From assembly GCF_001423745.1 (NCBI RefSeq), contig NZ_LMPC01000026.1, forward strand, positions 63,250 to 127,249: a DNA stretch of 64,000 nt, given 5' to 3'. This document shows positions 22,985 through 31,189 of this stretch, in pieces. The position numbers and the translations under genes are program-made. Source of the stretch: Arthrobacter sp. Leaf337 (lineage in GTDB: Bacteria; Actinomycetota; Actinomycetes; Actinomycetales; Micrococcaceae). The notes below the pieces were generated by a model, which did not search any database, was not told the DNA's origin, and saw nothing but the letters and a program-made list of their open reading frames with translations. Every line of letters begins with the position of its first letter. Within the stretch, counting starts at the first letter, position 1.

Positions 22985-25771
22985 TCATTTCCCGGGTGAT
23001 GGTTTGGCCTTAACCGGCGGGTCCTCTCCGACGCCCGCAGCGGCAGCCAACTCGTCACGTCCCGCGATGCCAAGCTTCAGGTAGCAACGATAAAGGTGGC
23101 CTTCCACCGTTCGGACAGAGATCTGGAGCTTGTCCGCAATCATCCGGTCGCTGAGTCCGGTGGCCGCCAGCCCCACGATGTTCCGTTCGCGCTTGGTCAG
23201 GATGGGGGCCACCGTGTCCGGCTGGGCTTCGTTGCCGGCGTGGCCCAGCTCTTCGTTGCACCGGGCGATGCCGGCGCGGGCCATGGCAGCCAGCTCCCGG
23301 TTCCGGCTTCGGTCCAATGAGGTCAGGGCTGCGGCATAGGCATCCGAGGCCAGTTGGAAGGCCGAGGCCGCGAAGAGGGACTCCCCCGCACGCAGGAACA
23401 GTTCGGCGCTGCCATCGGCGAGCGCGGCAGAGTACTCGGCCAGTGCCGCAGCCCAGATGCCTTCCACCGCGCCCGCCAGCTCCTGCAGCCGCCCCAGCCT
23501 GGTGGTGTCTCCCAGGCCCATGGCCAGGGCGAGGGCATTCAGTTCCAAAAACGCGGCGCCCTGTTGCGCGGCTTCCTCCGCACTGCGGTGCAGGGCCGCG
23601 ATGCCGGATCCGTTCCCTGCCTGGAGCTCCTCACCGGCAGCAAGGAAGTCCCGCGCAAACGCTGTCACAAGGTGCATGCCGCGCTCACCCCACGCTTCAT
23701 AGTCTGAGCGCAGCCTGTCGGCCTCTGCCTTGAAGCCCTGGGCTGCCGCCACGTAGTAGGCCATGGCCGCGCAGAACCGGAACATCTGCTGGGGATCGCT
23801 GTCGCGGAGGGCCTCAAGCCCCGTGACCAGCAACTCCAGGGCTTCGGCGAGCTTCCCCTGCCGGAGTGCTATGTAGCCCATCACGACGTACGAGGCACCG
23901 CTGAACGAGACCATGGCGGAACCGAAGGACGTCTGGGCGTAGCCGTCCAGGAGCTGCTGGGCCTCGGCCCACTCCCCGGCGGCCAGGTCGCAGGCAACAA
24001 GCCGGACCACAGTGAACTCCGGGAGGAAGAAGATGTCGTTATCGGGAGGCTGGACCTGGCCGTAGGCGTCCATCGCGAGCTGGCGCCCTTGCAACGGATA
24101 CCCCAGCGCGCACAGCCGTTCGGCCTGCAGGGCCAGTGCCATCGACCTGGTGAGCGCGCCGTCCGGTTCCCCGGCGGAAGCGTCGGCTGCCAGCAGGTCA
24201 TCGAGCCTGGGACCCATCTGCCTGTAGTCGCCCGCGAGCGAGTACGCCATGAGTTCCACCAGGGACGCCCGCCGTGCCGTGACCTTGAGGATGGCGGCCG
24301 ACTCCCCGGGGTGGGCCGCGGCCTCTTCTTCGCCCCACTGGCGCAGCCGCCGGGCATCGTCCGTGATCGCCGAGGCGGGGTGCCCCAGTGCCGTCCGGGT
24401 GGCCGACCTCAGGAGGCTGTTCACCACCATGTGCGTGAGGCCGCTGCCGGCGTCCACATTCACGTTCAACAGGGCGGCGGCTTCGTCGTAGTGCCCCAGG
24501 TTGTAGTGCGAGCGGGCCATCACGGCCCGTGCAGTCTGCTGCAGTTCGGGATCCCGGACAGCCCAGGCGATGCGCAGGGCCGTTTCGCTTTCGAAGAGCT
24601 TGCAGGCCAGCACAGCAGCCCGGATCAGCAGTCTGGCAGGAACTTCTGCTCCGCAGTCCAAAGACCAGGAAACCATCCGGAGCAGGGACTCGGGTTTATC
24701 AGCGGAAAGTTCCATCCGGGACACGAGCTCCCGGTGCAGCTGCAGGCTTCGGGCCGCGGGAACGATACGGCGCAGCACTTCCCCGTAGACCGGGCTGACC
24801 AGCCGGAGGGTCGGTTCACTGTCCACCGACTGGACCACCAGCCGCTGGTCCAGCAGTTCCTTGACCGCGGGCTCACCCGCAATTTCTCCCACGAGGGTCC
24901 TGTCCACCGGTTCAGCCAGCGCAATCAGGTTCAGCGCCTCACGGCCGTCGGCCGAGATGCGCATGAGCTGGACCTTGACGACGGCGGTGAGTTCCAGCGT
25001 CCGTACATGGGAGGAACCTGCGTTGAGCCAGACCCCGTTGCGCTGGATCAGGTCGCCCGAACGCTGGGCCTCGCGAATCAGGGTCTTCAGCAGCAGCGTG
25101 TTCCCGCCGGCCTGCTGCCAGTATTCACGCGACGTGCTGTTGAGCACTTTGCCCTCAAGCAGCGCCTCGCACAGTTGATGACCCTGTTCCAGGGTGAGGG
25201 GGGCGATGTCGAACCGTTCGGCCGTGCCGTCATGCCAAAGCCGGAGCAATGGCTGGGGTATGCCGGGTCGCGGAATGCAGGTGGCGACGAGTTTGGCCCA
25301 GCCCGCCTGGACAAGTTCGGAAATCATCTCGGCCGTGGCGGTGTCGAGGTCGTGGGCGTCGTCCACCAGCAGCAAGGCCGGTCCCGGCCCCTTCCTGCCA
25401 CTTTCGAGGTGCGCCCACAGCGCCCTTAGGACGGCCACCTTGGAGGTCACGTCCTCTACTGAGAGATCAGCGAGGTACGGGGATAGGGCACCGTACGGAA
25501 CGGGCGAAAGTGACGGGCTTCCGTGGATACTCATAACCGCCTGCCGGCCATTTCCGGCGCTATTCAGTTGCGTCAGAAATGACGACGCTCCCAATCCGGC
25601 GTCGCCGACGACGAAAACCGCCCAGCAGTCATCCGACGCGAGGGCGTCTTTGACCGCGGACAGCATGTCCCCCCGGTCTATCCAGGGTTCATCAGCATTC
25701 TGGCGCCGGGTCCCGGCGCGCGACCGCCCCGAAGCCTTCCCGTCAGACTTGAGCGGTTCCTTCAAGCTCAC
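22985..25771 (-). CDS. STAND/LAL-type LuxR family regulator 4 (P-loop lysine lost)
   Basis: A 928-residue regulator. The P-loop reads GDAGLGAS (56-63) with alanine in place of the Walker A lysine, verified codon by codon, while Walker B-like PALLLVDDAHDLD is kept. A LuxR domain begins near 858 (LTKRERNIVGLA, RTVEGHLYRCYLKLGI). The start is uncertain: the GTG at 25771 overlaps the end of regulator 5 by 29 bases, and an in-frame TTG two codons later is better spaced from AGGAG. Translational coupling with regulator 5 is likely. ATP binding may be weak or absent, which would make it a constitutive or partner-dependent regulator; that is inference. Confidence 0.84.
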   Translation of the reverse strand: MSLKEPLKSDGKASGRSRAGTRRQNADEPWIDRGDMLSAVKDALASDDCWAVFVVGDAGLGASSFLTQLNSAGNGRQAVMSIHGSPSLSPVPYGALSPYLADLSVEDVTSKVAVLRALWAHLESGRKGPGPALLLVDDAHDLDTATAEMISELVQAGWAKLVATCIPRPGIPQPLLRLWHDGTAERFDIAPLTLEQGHQLCEALLEGKVLNSTSREYWQQAGGNTLLLKTLIREAQRSGDLIQRNGVWLNAGSSHVRTLELTAVVKVQLMRISADGREALNLIALAEPVDRTLVGEIAGEPAVKELLDQRLVVQSVDSEPTLRLVSPVYGEVLRRIVPAARSLQLHRELVSRMELSADKPESLLRMVSWSLDCGAEVPARLLIRAAVLACKLFESETALRIAWAVRDPELQQTARAVMARSHYNLGHYDEAAALLNVNVDAGSGLTHMVVNSLLRSATRTALGHPASAITDDARRLRQWGEEEAAAHPGESAAILKVTARRASLVELMAYSLAGDYRQMGPRLDDLLAADASAGEPDGALTRSMALALQAERLCALGYPLQGRQLAMDAYGQVQPPDNDIFFLPEFTVVRLVACDLAAGEWAEAQQLLDGYAQTSFGSAMVSFSGASYVVMGYIALRQGKLAEALELLVTGLEALRDSDPQQMFRFCAAMAYYVAAAQGFKAEADRLRSDYEAWGERGMHLVTAFARDFLAAGEELQAGNGSGIAALHRSAEEAAQQGAAFLELNALALAMGLGDTTRLGRLQELAGAVEGIWAAALAEYSAALADGSAELFLRAGESLFAASAFQLASDAYAAALTSLDRSRNRELAAMARAGIARCNEELGHAGNEAQPDTVAPILTKRERNIVGLAATGLSDRMIADKLQISVRTVEGHLYRCYLKLGIAGRDELAAAAGVGEDPPVKAKPSPGK

Positions 25772-28475
25772 TCCTCGATGAAATCCCCATTTTCGTGAAG
25801 ATTTGGTAGAGATGGCCTTCCACCGTGCGTATGGAAAGCTGCAGCCGGTTGGCGACTTCCTTGTTGCTCAACCCCTGGCTGGCCATCCTGGCAACCTGCC
25901 GTTCCCGTTCGGTCAGTTCAGGTCCCACCGTATGCGGCATCAGCGGCAGCACCGGCAACGTTTCCACGAGCCGGTCCAGCCGGTGCTGGGCGGCACGTGC
26001 GGACTGGGAGTCCCCCTTTTCCCTGGCGATGTCCAGCGCCAGCACCACGCATCTGGACTCCACCGCGTCGAGGTGCAGCTCCTGGGCCAGTGTCGCCGCC
26101 TCAAGCAGTAGTTTGGAATCCTTCTTCCTGCTCCCCTCCCCGACCAGACGGTTGACGCTGGCCATCTTTCCCTGCCTGCGGGAGGAAACCTCGGTCAGCA
26201 GGACCAGTTCTTCCTCCGTTCCATGCACCGTAGCACCGAACAGGCTGATGGAGGCAGTGGTGGTCCGCCCTTTGGAAATGTCCTCGTGCGCGGACTCGAT
26301 CAGCTTCTGCTTTGCGCCCGGATCCTTGAGCCACCGCTTGGCCATCCGCACGCAGAAGTCGGCCATCCAGGAGGTGAACCAGGCGACATGCTGTTCCTCC
26401 TGGGCGGCCAGGTCGAGGAAGTTTCGCGATTCCTGGATATCACCGGCCTGGGCATAGGCGAAGGCCAGCGCTGAGCAGGCCAGTGACGGTCCGTAGTAGC
26501 TCCGCCTGATTTCCAGTTGCGCCTGGGCGCCGAGCAATGTGTCGATGGCGAGGTCGGCCCGTCCGGCATAGGTGTAGGCGACGCCCAGCGCAAGTTCCGC
26601 CGCCCCGCCCAGATACTGCATGATTTTGGGCTTCTGGTCCAGTGCGTCCGTGAGTATCCTGACGCAGTCCTCCCATTGGCCGCTGCAGAGCAGGGCGGCA
26701 AACAGTCCTTCTGCCTGCCAGCTCAGCATTCCGGGCGCCACGTTGGACTGTTCCATCCGGTGCTGAATCTCGGCTGCCAGGGCAATGGCGTCGGCTTCCC
26801 TGCCCAGGACTGCCCACGCCATGGTCAGCAGGCAGGCGCAGTTCAGGACGTACAGCGGGTCGCCGGCTTCTTTGTAGGCCTGTTCCAGGTCTCCGGCGAC
26901 GGCGGCATACTCACCCTGGTGGATCATCTGCTCGAATTCGGCGAGCATGATCAGCTCGTGGGCACGGGCAAAGTCGGCAGGTGTCTCATTGCCGATGGAT
27001 GCCCTTTCCCGCCGGGCCAGCTCCTGCCGGGCCGCCGACAGGATGCTGTCGATCCGGGTGTACCCTCCGTGGACCCAGAGCAGCGCGCTGCAGAAATCCT
27101 GCACGCAGCTCGCGTAGGCGGTCGCGGGGAGTTCAGCCTGCTGCTCGGGTGTGACCTCCTCCAGGACCGCCACAGCCGATTCATGCTCGGCCAGCGTCAT
27201 GTAGGCGGCGGCCCGTTGCCTGGCAGCTTCAGCCCAGTGAGGATCTCCGACGTGGATCTGCGCCAGTGCTTCCAAAGCGAACATCGGGTCGAACAGCCGG
27301 TTCGCCGCAGCGGCTGCGGCCAGTGCGAACGCCGGCTCCACAGGCTCACCGCAGTCAAGGGTCCAGGCGACATACCCCAGGAGCTCTTCGACATCCATCT
27401 CGGCAGGGGTTGCACCCACAACCCGTGCGACGAGCTGGTGCAGTTCCTTGCGCCGCGGCAGGTCCATCCAGCCCCGGATGACTTCGCCGACGTATTCGTC
27501 CTTCAGGCTCACCCAGCGGCGGCCCGTCTCGCCGACTTGCAGGTACCCGGCCTTTTCGAGGTCGGCTACGACCGCCGGGTCCAGGACATCAAGGAGGACG
27601 AATAAGGGAACCCGCCGGATCAGGGCCAGCCACTCCAGGCCCTCCCTGACTTTGGGGGTTTCCCGTGCCAGCCTGGACCTGACCAGGTCCACCAGGGCGT
27701 CGGCTTCCGCGAGGTTGATCCCCCCGCGGAGCGCCCAGACTTTCCCCGCGAGGTGGAGGTTGCCTGAACGCAATTGCTCAATCACGATCGCCTGGAGAAC
27801 GAGCGGGTTTCCGCCGCTCGCCGCGTACAGCGAACTGGCGGCTGTAGCAGTCACGGGACGCCCGAGAACGCCGGCAAGCAGTTTGCTCACTTCCGGCCGG
27901 GTGAATACTTCGAGCCGGACTTCCTCGAGCGAATTGTTGCGGAGGAGCCGGATCAGGTCTTCGGGCATGTCCGTCACGTTGCGTACGGTGACCATGAGCT
28001 TCGCGGCGCCGCTCAGGATGAGGTGCATCAGGACGGCGGTGCTCATGCTGTCGATCGCCGGCAGGTCTTCGAGCACTACCAGGACAGGGCGCCCGGCGGC
28101 GTCTTCGCGGATGAGCCGGGAAATGCCGTGGACAATTTCGCCCGGGGATTCCAGCACATGTCCGGGCAGCCGGGCCACGAGAAAGGCCAGTTGACCGAAC
28201 GGAATGGCAGGATCGGTGGTGGTTCCGTGGAGGTGGATGACGTGCATCTTGCCCACCAGCTTGGCTTCCACTGCGCGCGCAAATGTGGACTTGCCGACGC
28301 CTTGCGCGCCGACAACTACGACGCCGTGAAGATCGTTCTCGGACAGGATCGAGACGACGGACGCCTGGATGTCCTGCCTGACCAGAGACGACCACTTACG
28401 ACGCTCGGAGGCTCCCATGCCCCGGCGTTCAGTCTCCAGGAGCCCCCCATGTTCAGAGCCTGATGATGCAAGCAC
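25743..28475 (-). CDS. STAND/LAL-type LuxR family regulator 5
   Basis: A 910-residue regulator with P-loop GAQGVGKS (56-63), Walker B-like PVLVVLEDLPAID, a helical middle and a LuxR domain from about 854 that ends the protein (LTERERQVARMA, RTVEGHLYQIFTKMGIS). It is first in a pair with regulator 4. The start is a GTG at 28475; the ATG at 28418 is an alternative, and both give the full NTPase domain. A 22-bp near-perfect palindrome lies about 150 bases upstream. Confidence 0.86.
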   Translation of the reverse strand: MLASSGSEHGGLLETERRGMGASERRKWSSLVRQDIQASVVSILSENDLHGVVVVGAQGVGKSTFARAVEAKLVGKMHVIHLHGTTTDPAIPFGQLAFLVARLPGHVLESPGEIVHGISRLIREDAAGRPVLVVLEDLPAIDSMSTAVLMHLILSGAAKLMVTVRNVTDMPEDLIRLLRNNSLEEVRLEVFTRPEVSKLLAGVLGRPVTATAASSLYAASGGNPLVLQAIVIEQLRSGNLHLAGKVWALRGGINLAEADALVDLVRSRLARETPKVREGLEWLALIRRVPLFVLLDVLDPAVVADLEKAGYLQVGETGRRWVSLKDEYVGEVIRGWMDLPRRKELHQLVARVVGATPAEMDVEELLGYVAWTLDCGEPVEPAFALAAAAAANRLFDPMFALEALAQIHVGDPHWAEAARQRAAAYMTLAEHESAVAVLEEVTPEQQAELPATAYASCVQDFCSALLWVHGGYTRIDSILSAARQELARRERASIGNETPADFARAHELIMLAEFEQMIHQGEYAAVAGDLEQAYKEAGDPLYVLNCACLLTMAWAVLGREADAIALAAEIQHRMEQSNVAPGMLSWQAEGLFAALLCSGQWEDCVRILTDALDQKPKIMQYLGGAAELALGVAYTYAGRADLAIDTLLGAQAQLEIRRSYYGPSLACSALAFAYAQAGDIQESRNFLDLAAQEEQHVAWFTSWMADFCVRMAKRWLKDPGAKQKLIESAHEDISKGRTTTASISLFGATVHGTEEELVLLTEVSSRRQGKMASVNRLVGEGSRKKDSKLLLEAATLAQELHLDAVESRCVVLALDIAREKGDSQSARAAQHRLDRLVETLPVLPLMPHTVGPELTERERQVARMASQGLSNKEVANRLQLSIRTVEGHLYQIFTKMGISSRSELEGTAQV

Positions 28476-28623
28476 GATCGATCACGCTACCTTCGTGGCT
28501 CCAGCTGATGCGAGTTGGCTGAGCCGTCGGGTGTTCAGTTTTCCGATGCCGCCAAACGAGGCAACAAGACCTTGAATGTGAAAATTACCATAGCAGGTAT
28601 GGCTAAACAATTAGGCCGCTTTA

Positions 28624-28645
28624 TGCAACTGGTTAACCAATTGCA
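28624..28645. promoter_or_regulatory. 22-bp near-perfect palindrome upstream of regulator 5
   Basis: TGCAACTGGTTAACCAATTG with CA following reads almost the same on both strands: 20 of 22 positions are symmetric, centred on GGTTAACC. It sits in the AT-richer gap between regulator 5 and pth. It is a candidate operator. Confidence 0.45.
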
Positions 28646-28713
28646 TTGCACTAACCGTGACCAGTCCCCCACCCGCAGGCTACCGCTAAAATGGCGGCTT
28701 CGAGGCATAAATA

Positions 28714-29295
28714 CTAAACCGACGTGTGATATTTCTGCTGCGCGGCCGCCAGGCCGTCCTTGACCACGGTCTCCACGGCGTCGGCGGCGTCATCCAGGAG
28801 GAACGGCAGTTCCTTTTTTTCGGCCGTGGCGAAGTCCTTCAGGACAAAGTCGGCGGTATCCATCCGGCCCGGCGGACGCCCCACTCCGACGCGGACCCGA
28901 AAGTAGTCCTTGGTGGCCAGCGCTTTCGAAATGTCCCGGAGCCCGTTGTGGCCGCCTTCGCCGCCGCCGATCTTGAGCTTGACGGTATTGAAGGGAATGT
29001 CGATTTCGTCATGGACCGCCACGACGTGCTCCGGACCGATGTCATAGAACTTCGACAGCGCGGACACCGGACCGCCGGAGACGTTCATGTAGCTCATGGG
29101 TTTGGCCAGGATGACGCGGGGTCCGCCGATCCCGAGCCGGCCCTCCAGTACGTGGGCGCGGGCCTTGTGCACTTTGAAGCTGCCGCCCACCCGGCGCGCG
29201 AGTTCATCCAGCACCATCTGGCCGACGTTGTGACGGTTGTTGCTGTATTCGGTGCCGGGGTTGCCAAGGCCCACGATCAGCCAGGTGTCAGTCAT
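28714..29295 (-). CDS. pth: Peptidyl-tRNA hydrolase
   Basis: A 193-residue enzyme of usual length. It cleaves peptidyl-tRNA released from stalled ribosomes. The N-terminal IVGLGNPG, the catalytic histidine in NNRHNVG (His22), Asn71 in SYMNVSGG and Asp96 in VHDEIDIP are all present, with the GGGEGGHNGLR loop. It lies downstream of the L25/ctc gene on the same strand, the common bacterial ctc-pth pairing. It marks the right edge of the accessory locus. Confidence 0.96.
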   Translation of the reverse strand: MTDTWLIVGLGNPGTEYSNNRHNVGQMVLDELARRVGGSFKVHKARAHVLEGRLGIGGPRVILAKPMSYMNVSGGPVSALSKFYDIGPEHVVAVHDEIDIPFNTVKLKIGGGEGGHNGLRDISKALATKDYFRVRVGVGRPPGRMDTADFVLKDFATAEKKELPFLLDDAADAVETVVKDGLAAAQQKYHTSV

Positions 29296-29337
29296 GCGTC
29301 AATCCTAGGGTTGTTACAAACGGGCTTTAACACGGCA

Positions 29338-29367
29338 GTGGCCGGGCCCCGACAGGGACCCGGCCAC
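29338..29367 (-). terminator. Hairpin between ctc and pth
   Basis: GTGGCCGGG (29338-29346) pairs with CCCGGCCAC (29359-29367). It lies just after the L25 stop. There is no strong U-tract, so termination may be partial, allowing read-through into pth. Confidence 0.5.
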
Positions 29368-29386
29368 GAGAAACGGGCTGCCGGAA

Positions 29387-29986
29387 TTACTCGGCTGCAG
29401 ACCCGGATGCCTCGGAGGCGGCGCCTTCGGAAGCCTCTTCCTCGGAGACCTCAGTGGCCTCGGAGATGTTGACCACCAGGGAATCGGGGTCGGCCAGCAG
29501 GATGGAACCCTTCGGCAGGACCAGGTCGGAAGCGTGGATGTGCTCGCCGGCGGAGCGGCCTTCGATGCTGACCTCGACGGCGGTGGGCAGGTGGGTTGCC
29601 TCGGCCTCGAGGGAAACAACGGTCATTTCCTGGTTGTAGGCGTTGCCCGGAGCCAGCTCACCGGTGAGGTGGACGGGAACGTCGACGGTGACCTTTTCGC
29701 CGGTGCGGACGGTCAGGAGGTCGAGGTGCTCGACGATCTGCTTGATCGGGTTGCGCTGGATGTCCTTGACGAGGGCCAGGTGCTGTTCGCCGTTGATGTC
29801 CAGGGTCAGCAGGGCGTTGGCGGTGCGGACGGCCAGGGTGGTGGCCTTGGCCGGAAGGGTGATGTGGATCGGATCTGCGCCGTGGCCGTAGATGACGGCG
29901 GGGATCAAGTTGGCCATGCGTGCGCGGCGGGCGAAGCCCTTGCCGAATTCGGTGCGTACTTCTGCTGCGAGCTTCTGCTCAGACAT
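29387..29986 (-). CDS. rplY: 50S ribosomal protein L25 / general stress protein Ctc
   Basis: A 199-residue protein of the long (CTC) form of L25, which binds 5S rRNA. The N-terminal L25 domain (EVRTEFGKGFARRAR, IPAVIYGHG, ALVKDIQRNP) is followed by the TL5 C-terminal domain (DVPVHLTGE, GEHIHASDLVLP) and an acidic Glu/Ala/Ser tail. The ATG at 29986 is chosen: AAGGAG lies 7 bases upstream, and the protein then begins MSEQKLAAEVRT as in relatives. Confidence 0.94.
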   Translation of the reverse strand: MSEQKLAAEVRTEFGKGFARRARMANLIPAVIYGHGADPIHITLPAKATTLAVRTANALLTLDINGEQHLALVKDIQRNPIKQIVEHLDLLTVRTGEKVTVDVPVHLTGELAPGNAYNQEMTVVSLEAEATHLPTAVEVSIEGRSAGEHIHASDLVLPKGSILLADPDSLVVNISEATEVSEEEASEGAASEASGSAAE

Positions 29987-30150
29987 GTAAATCTCCTTGA
30001 AATCTAAACGGGTGTTCAGCAAGGGCGGAGGTCTGTTTGCGACCTTCAACGCCGGGCGGCCCGTGGCCGGCCCTTCAAGAAGGGAGATTCAGACCCAGTC
30101 GATAACGGAGACTGCTCTCCCTCGCCAAGGTATCGTGGACCAGCTTACCA

Positions 30151-30186
30151 GCGTTGGGCCCCGTTACTGAAAACGGGACCCAACGC
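30151..30186 (-). terminator. Terminator after prs
   Basis: GCGTTGGG-C-CCCGTT pairs with AACGGG-A-CCCAACGC with one internal mismatch and a short loop. It sits between the prs stop and the L25 gene. Confidence 0.6.
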
Positions 30187-30208
30187 CGGCGGGCTTAGGT
30201 CAGGAAGC

Positions 30209-31189
30209 TCAGGCGTTGCCGTCGAACAGGCTGGTGACGGAGCCGTCGTCGAACACTTCACGGATGGCCCGGGCAATCAACGGTGCGATGGACAGCACTG
30301 TCAGCTGCGCGAAGCGCTTGTCGGCCGGGATGGGCAGCGTGTCGGTGACCACCACTTCGCGGGCACCCGATTCCGCGAGGCGGCGGGCCGCCGGGTCGGA
30401 GAAGACGGCGTGGGTCGCCGCGATGATGACATCCTTGGCGCCGGCGTTCTTGAGCACCTGGACGGCCCCGGAGATGGTTCCGCCGGTGTCGATCATGTCA
30501 TCGATCAGGACGCAGGTGCGGCCTTCGATCTGGCCCACGACGGTCTTGGACACGGCCTGGTTCGGAACCGTGAGGTCGCGGCTCTTGTGGACGAACGCCA
30601 GCGGGGCACCGCCGAGGCGCTCGGCCCACTGTTCGGCCACGCGGACGCGGCCGGTGTCCGGCGAGACAACGGTGATGTTGTCCGCGGCGACGCGTGTGCG
30701 GATGTAGTCAGCCAGCAGCGGGATGGCCATGAGGTGGTCAACCGGGCCGTCGAAGAAGCCCTGGATCTGCGACGTGTGTAGGTCAACGCTCATGATGCGG
30801 TCCGCGCCGGCCGTCTTGTACAGGTCAGCCACCAGACGGGCGGAGATCGGCTCGCGGCCGCGGCCCTTCTTGTCCTGGCGGGAGTAGGGGTAGAAGGGCG
30901 AAACCACGGTGATGCGCTTGGCGGATGCCCGCTTCAGCGAATCAATCATGATCAGCTGTTCCATGAGGTGGTTGTTCAGCGGGGCCGGGTGCGCCTGGAT
31001 GACGAAGGCGTCGGTGCCGCGGACGCTTTCTCCTGCGCGAACGTAGATTTCCCCGTTGGCAAAATCGTAGGCATCCACCGGCAGCAGTTCAGTGCCCAGC
31101 TCCTTGGCGATCTCCCGCGCAAGCTCGGGATGGGCCCGCCCTGCGGCGAGTACCAGTTTCTTCTCGCCGCGTGCCGTAATTTCGGTCAT
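30209..31189 (-). CDS. prs: Ribose-phosphate pyrophosphokinase
   Basis: A 326-residue PRPP synthetase, making 5-phosphoribosyl diphosphate from ribose 5-phosphate and ATP for nucleotide, His and Trp synthesis. The ATP-site PFYPYSRQDKK, the metal-binding VDLHTSQIQGFF and the PRPP loop VLIDDMIDTGGT are present. The start overlaps the glmU stop by 4 bases, so glmU-prs is a coupled pair, as is common in Gram-positive bacteria. Confidence 0.97.
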   Translation of the reverse strand: MTEITARGEKKLVLAAGRAHPELAREIAKELGTELLPVDAYDFANGEIYVRAGESVRGTDAFVIQAHPAPLNNHLMEQLIMIDSLKRASAKRITVVSPFYPYSRQDKKGRGREPISARLVADLYKTAGADRIMSVDLHTSQIQGFFDGPVDHLMAIPLLADYIRTRVAADNITVVSPDTGRVRVAEQWAERLGGAPLAFVHKSRDLTVPNQAVSKTVVGQIEGRTCVLIDDMIDTGGTISGAVQVLKNAGAKDVIIAATHAVFSDPAARRLAESGAREVVVTDTLPIPADKRFAQLTVLSIAPLIARAIREVFDDGSVTSLFDGNA

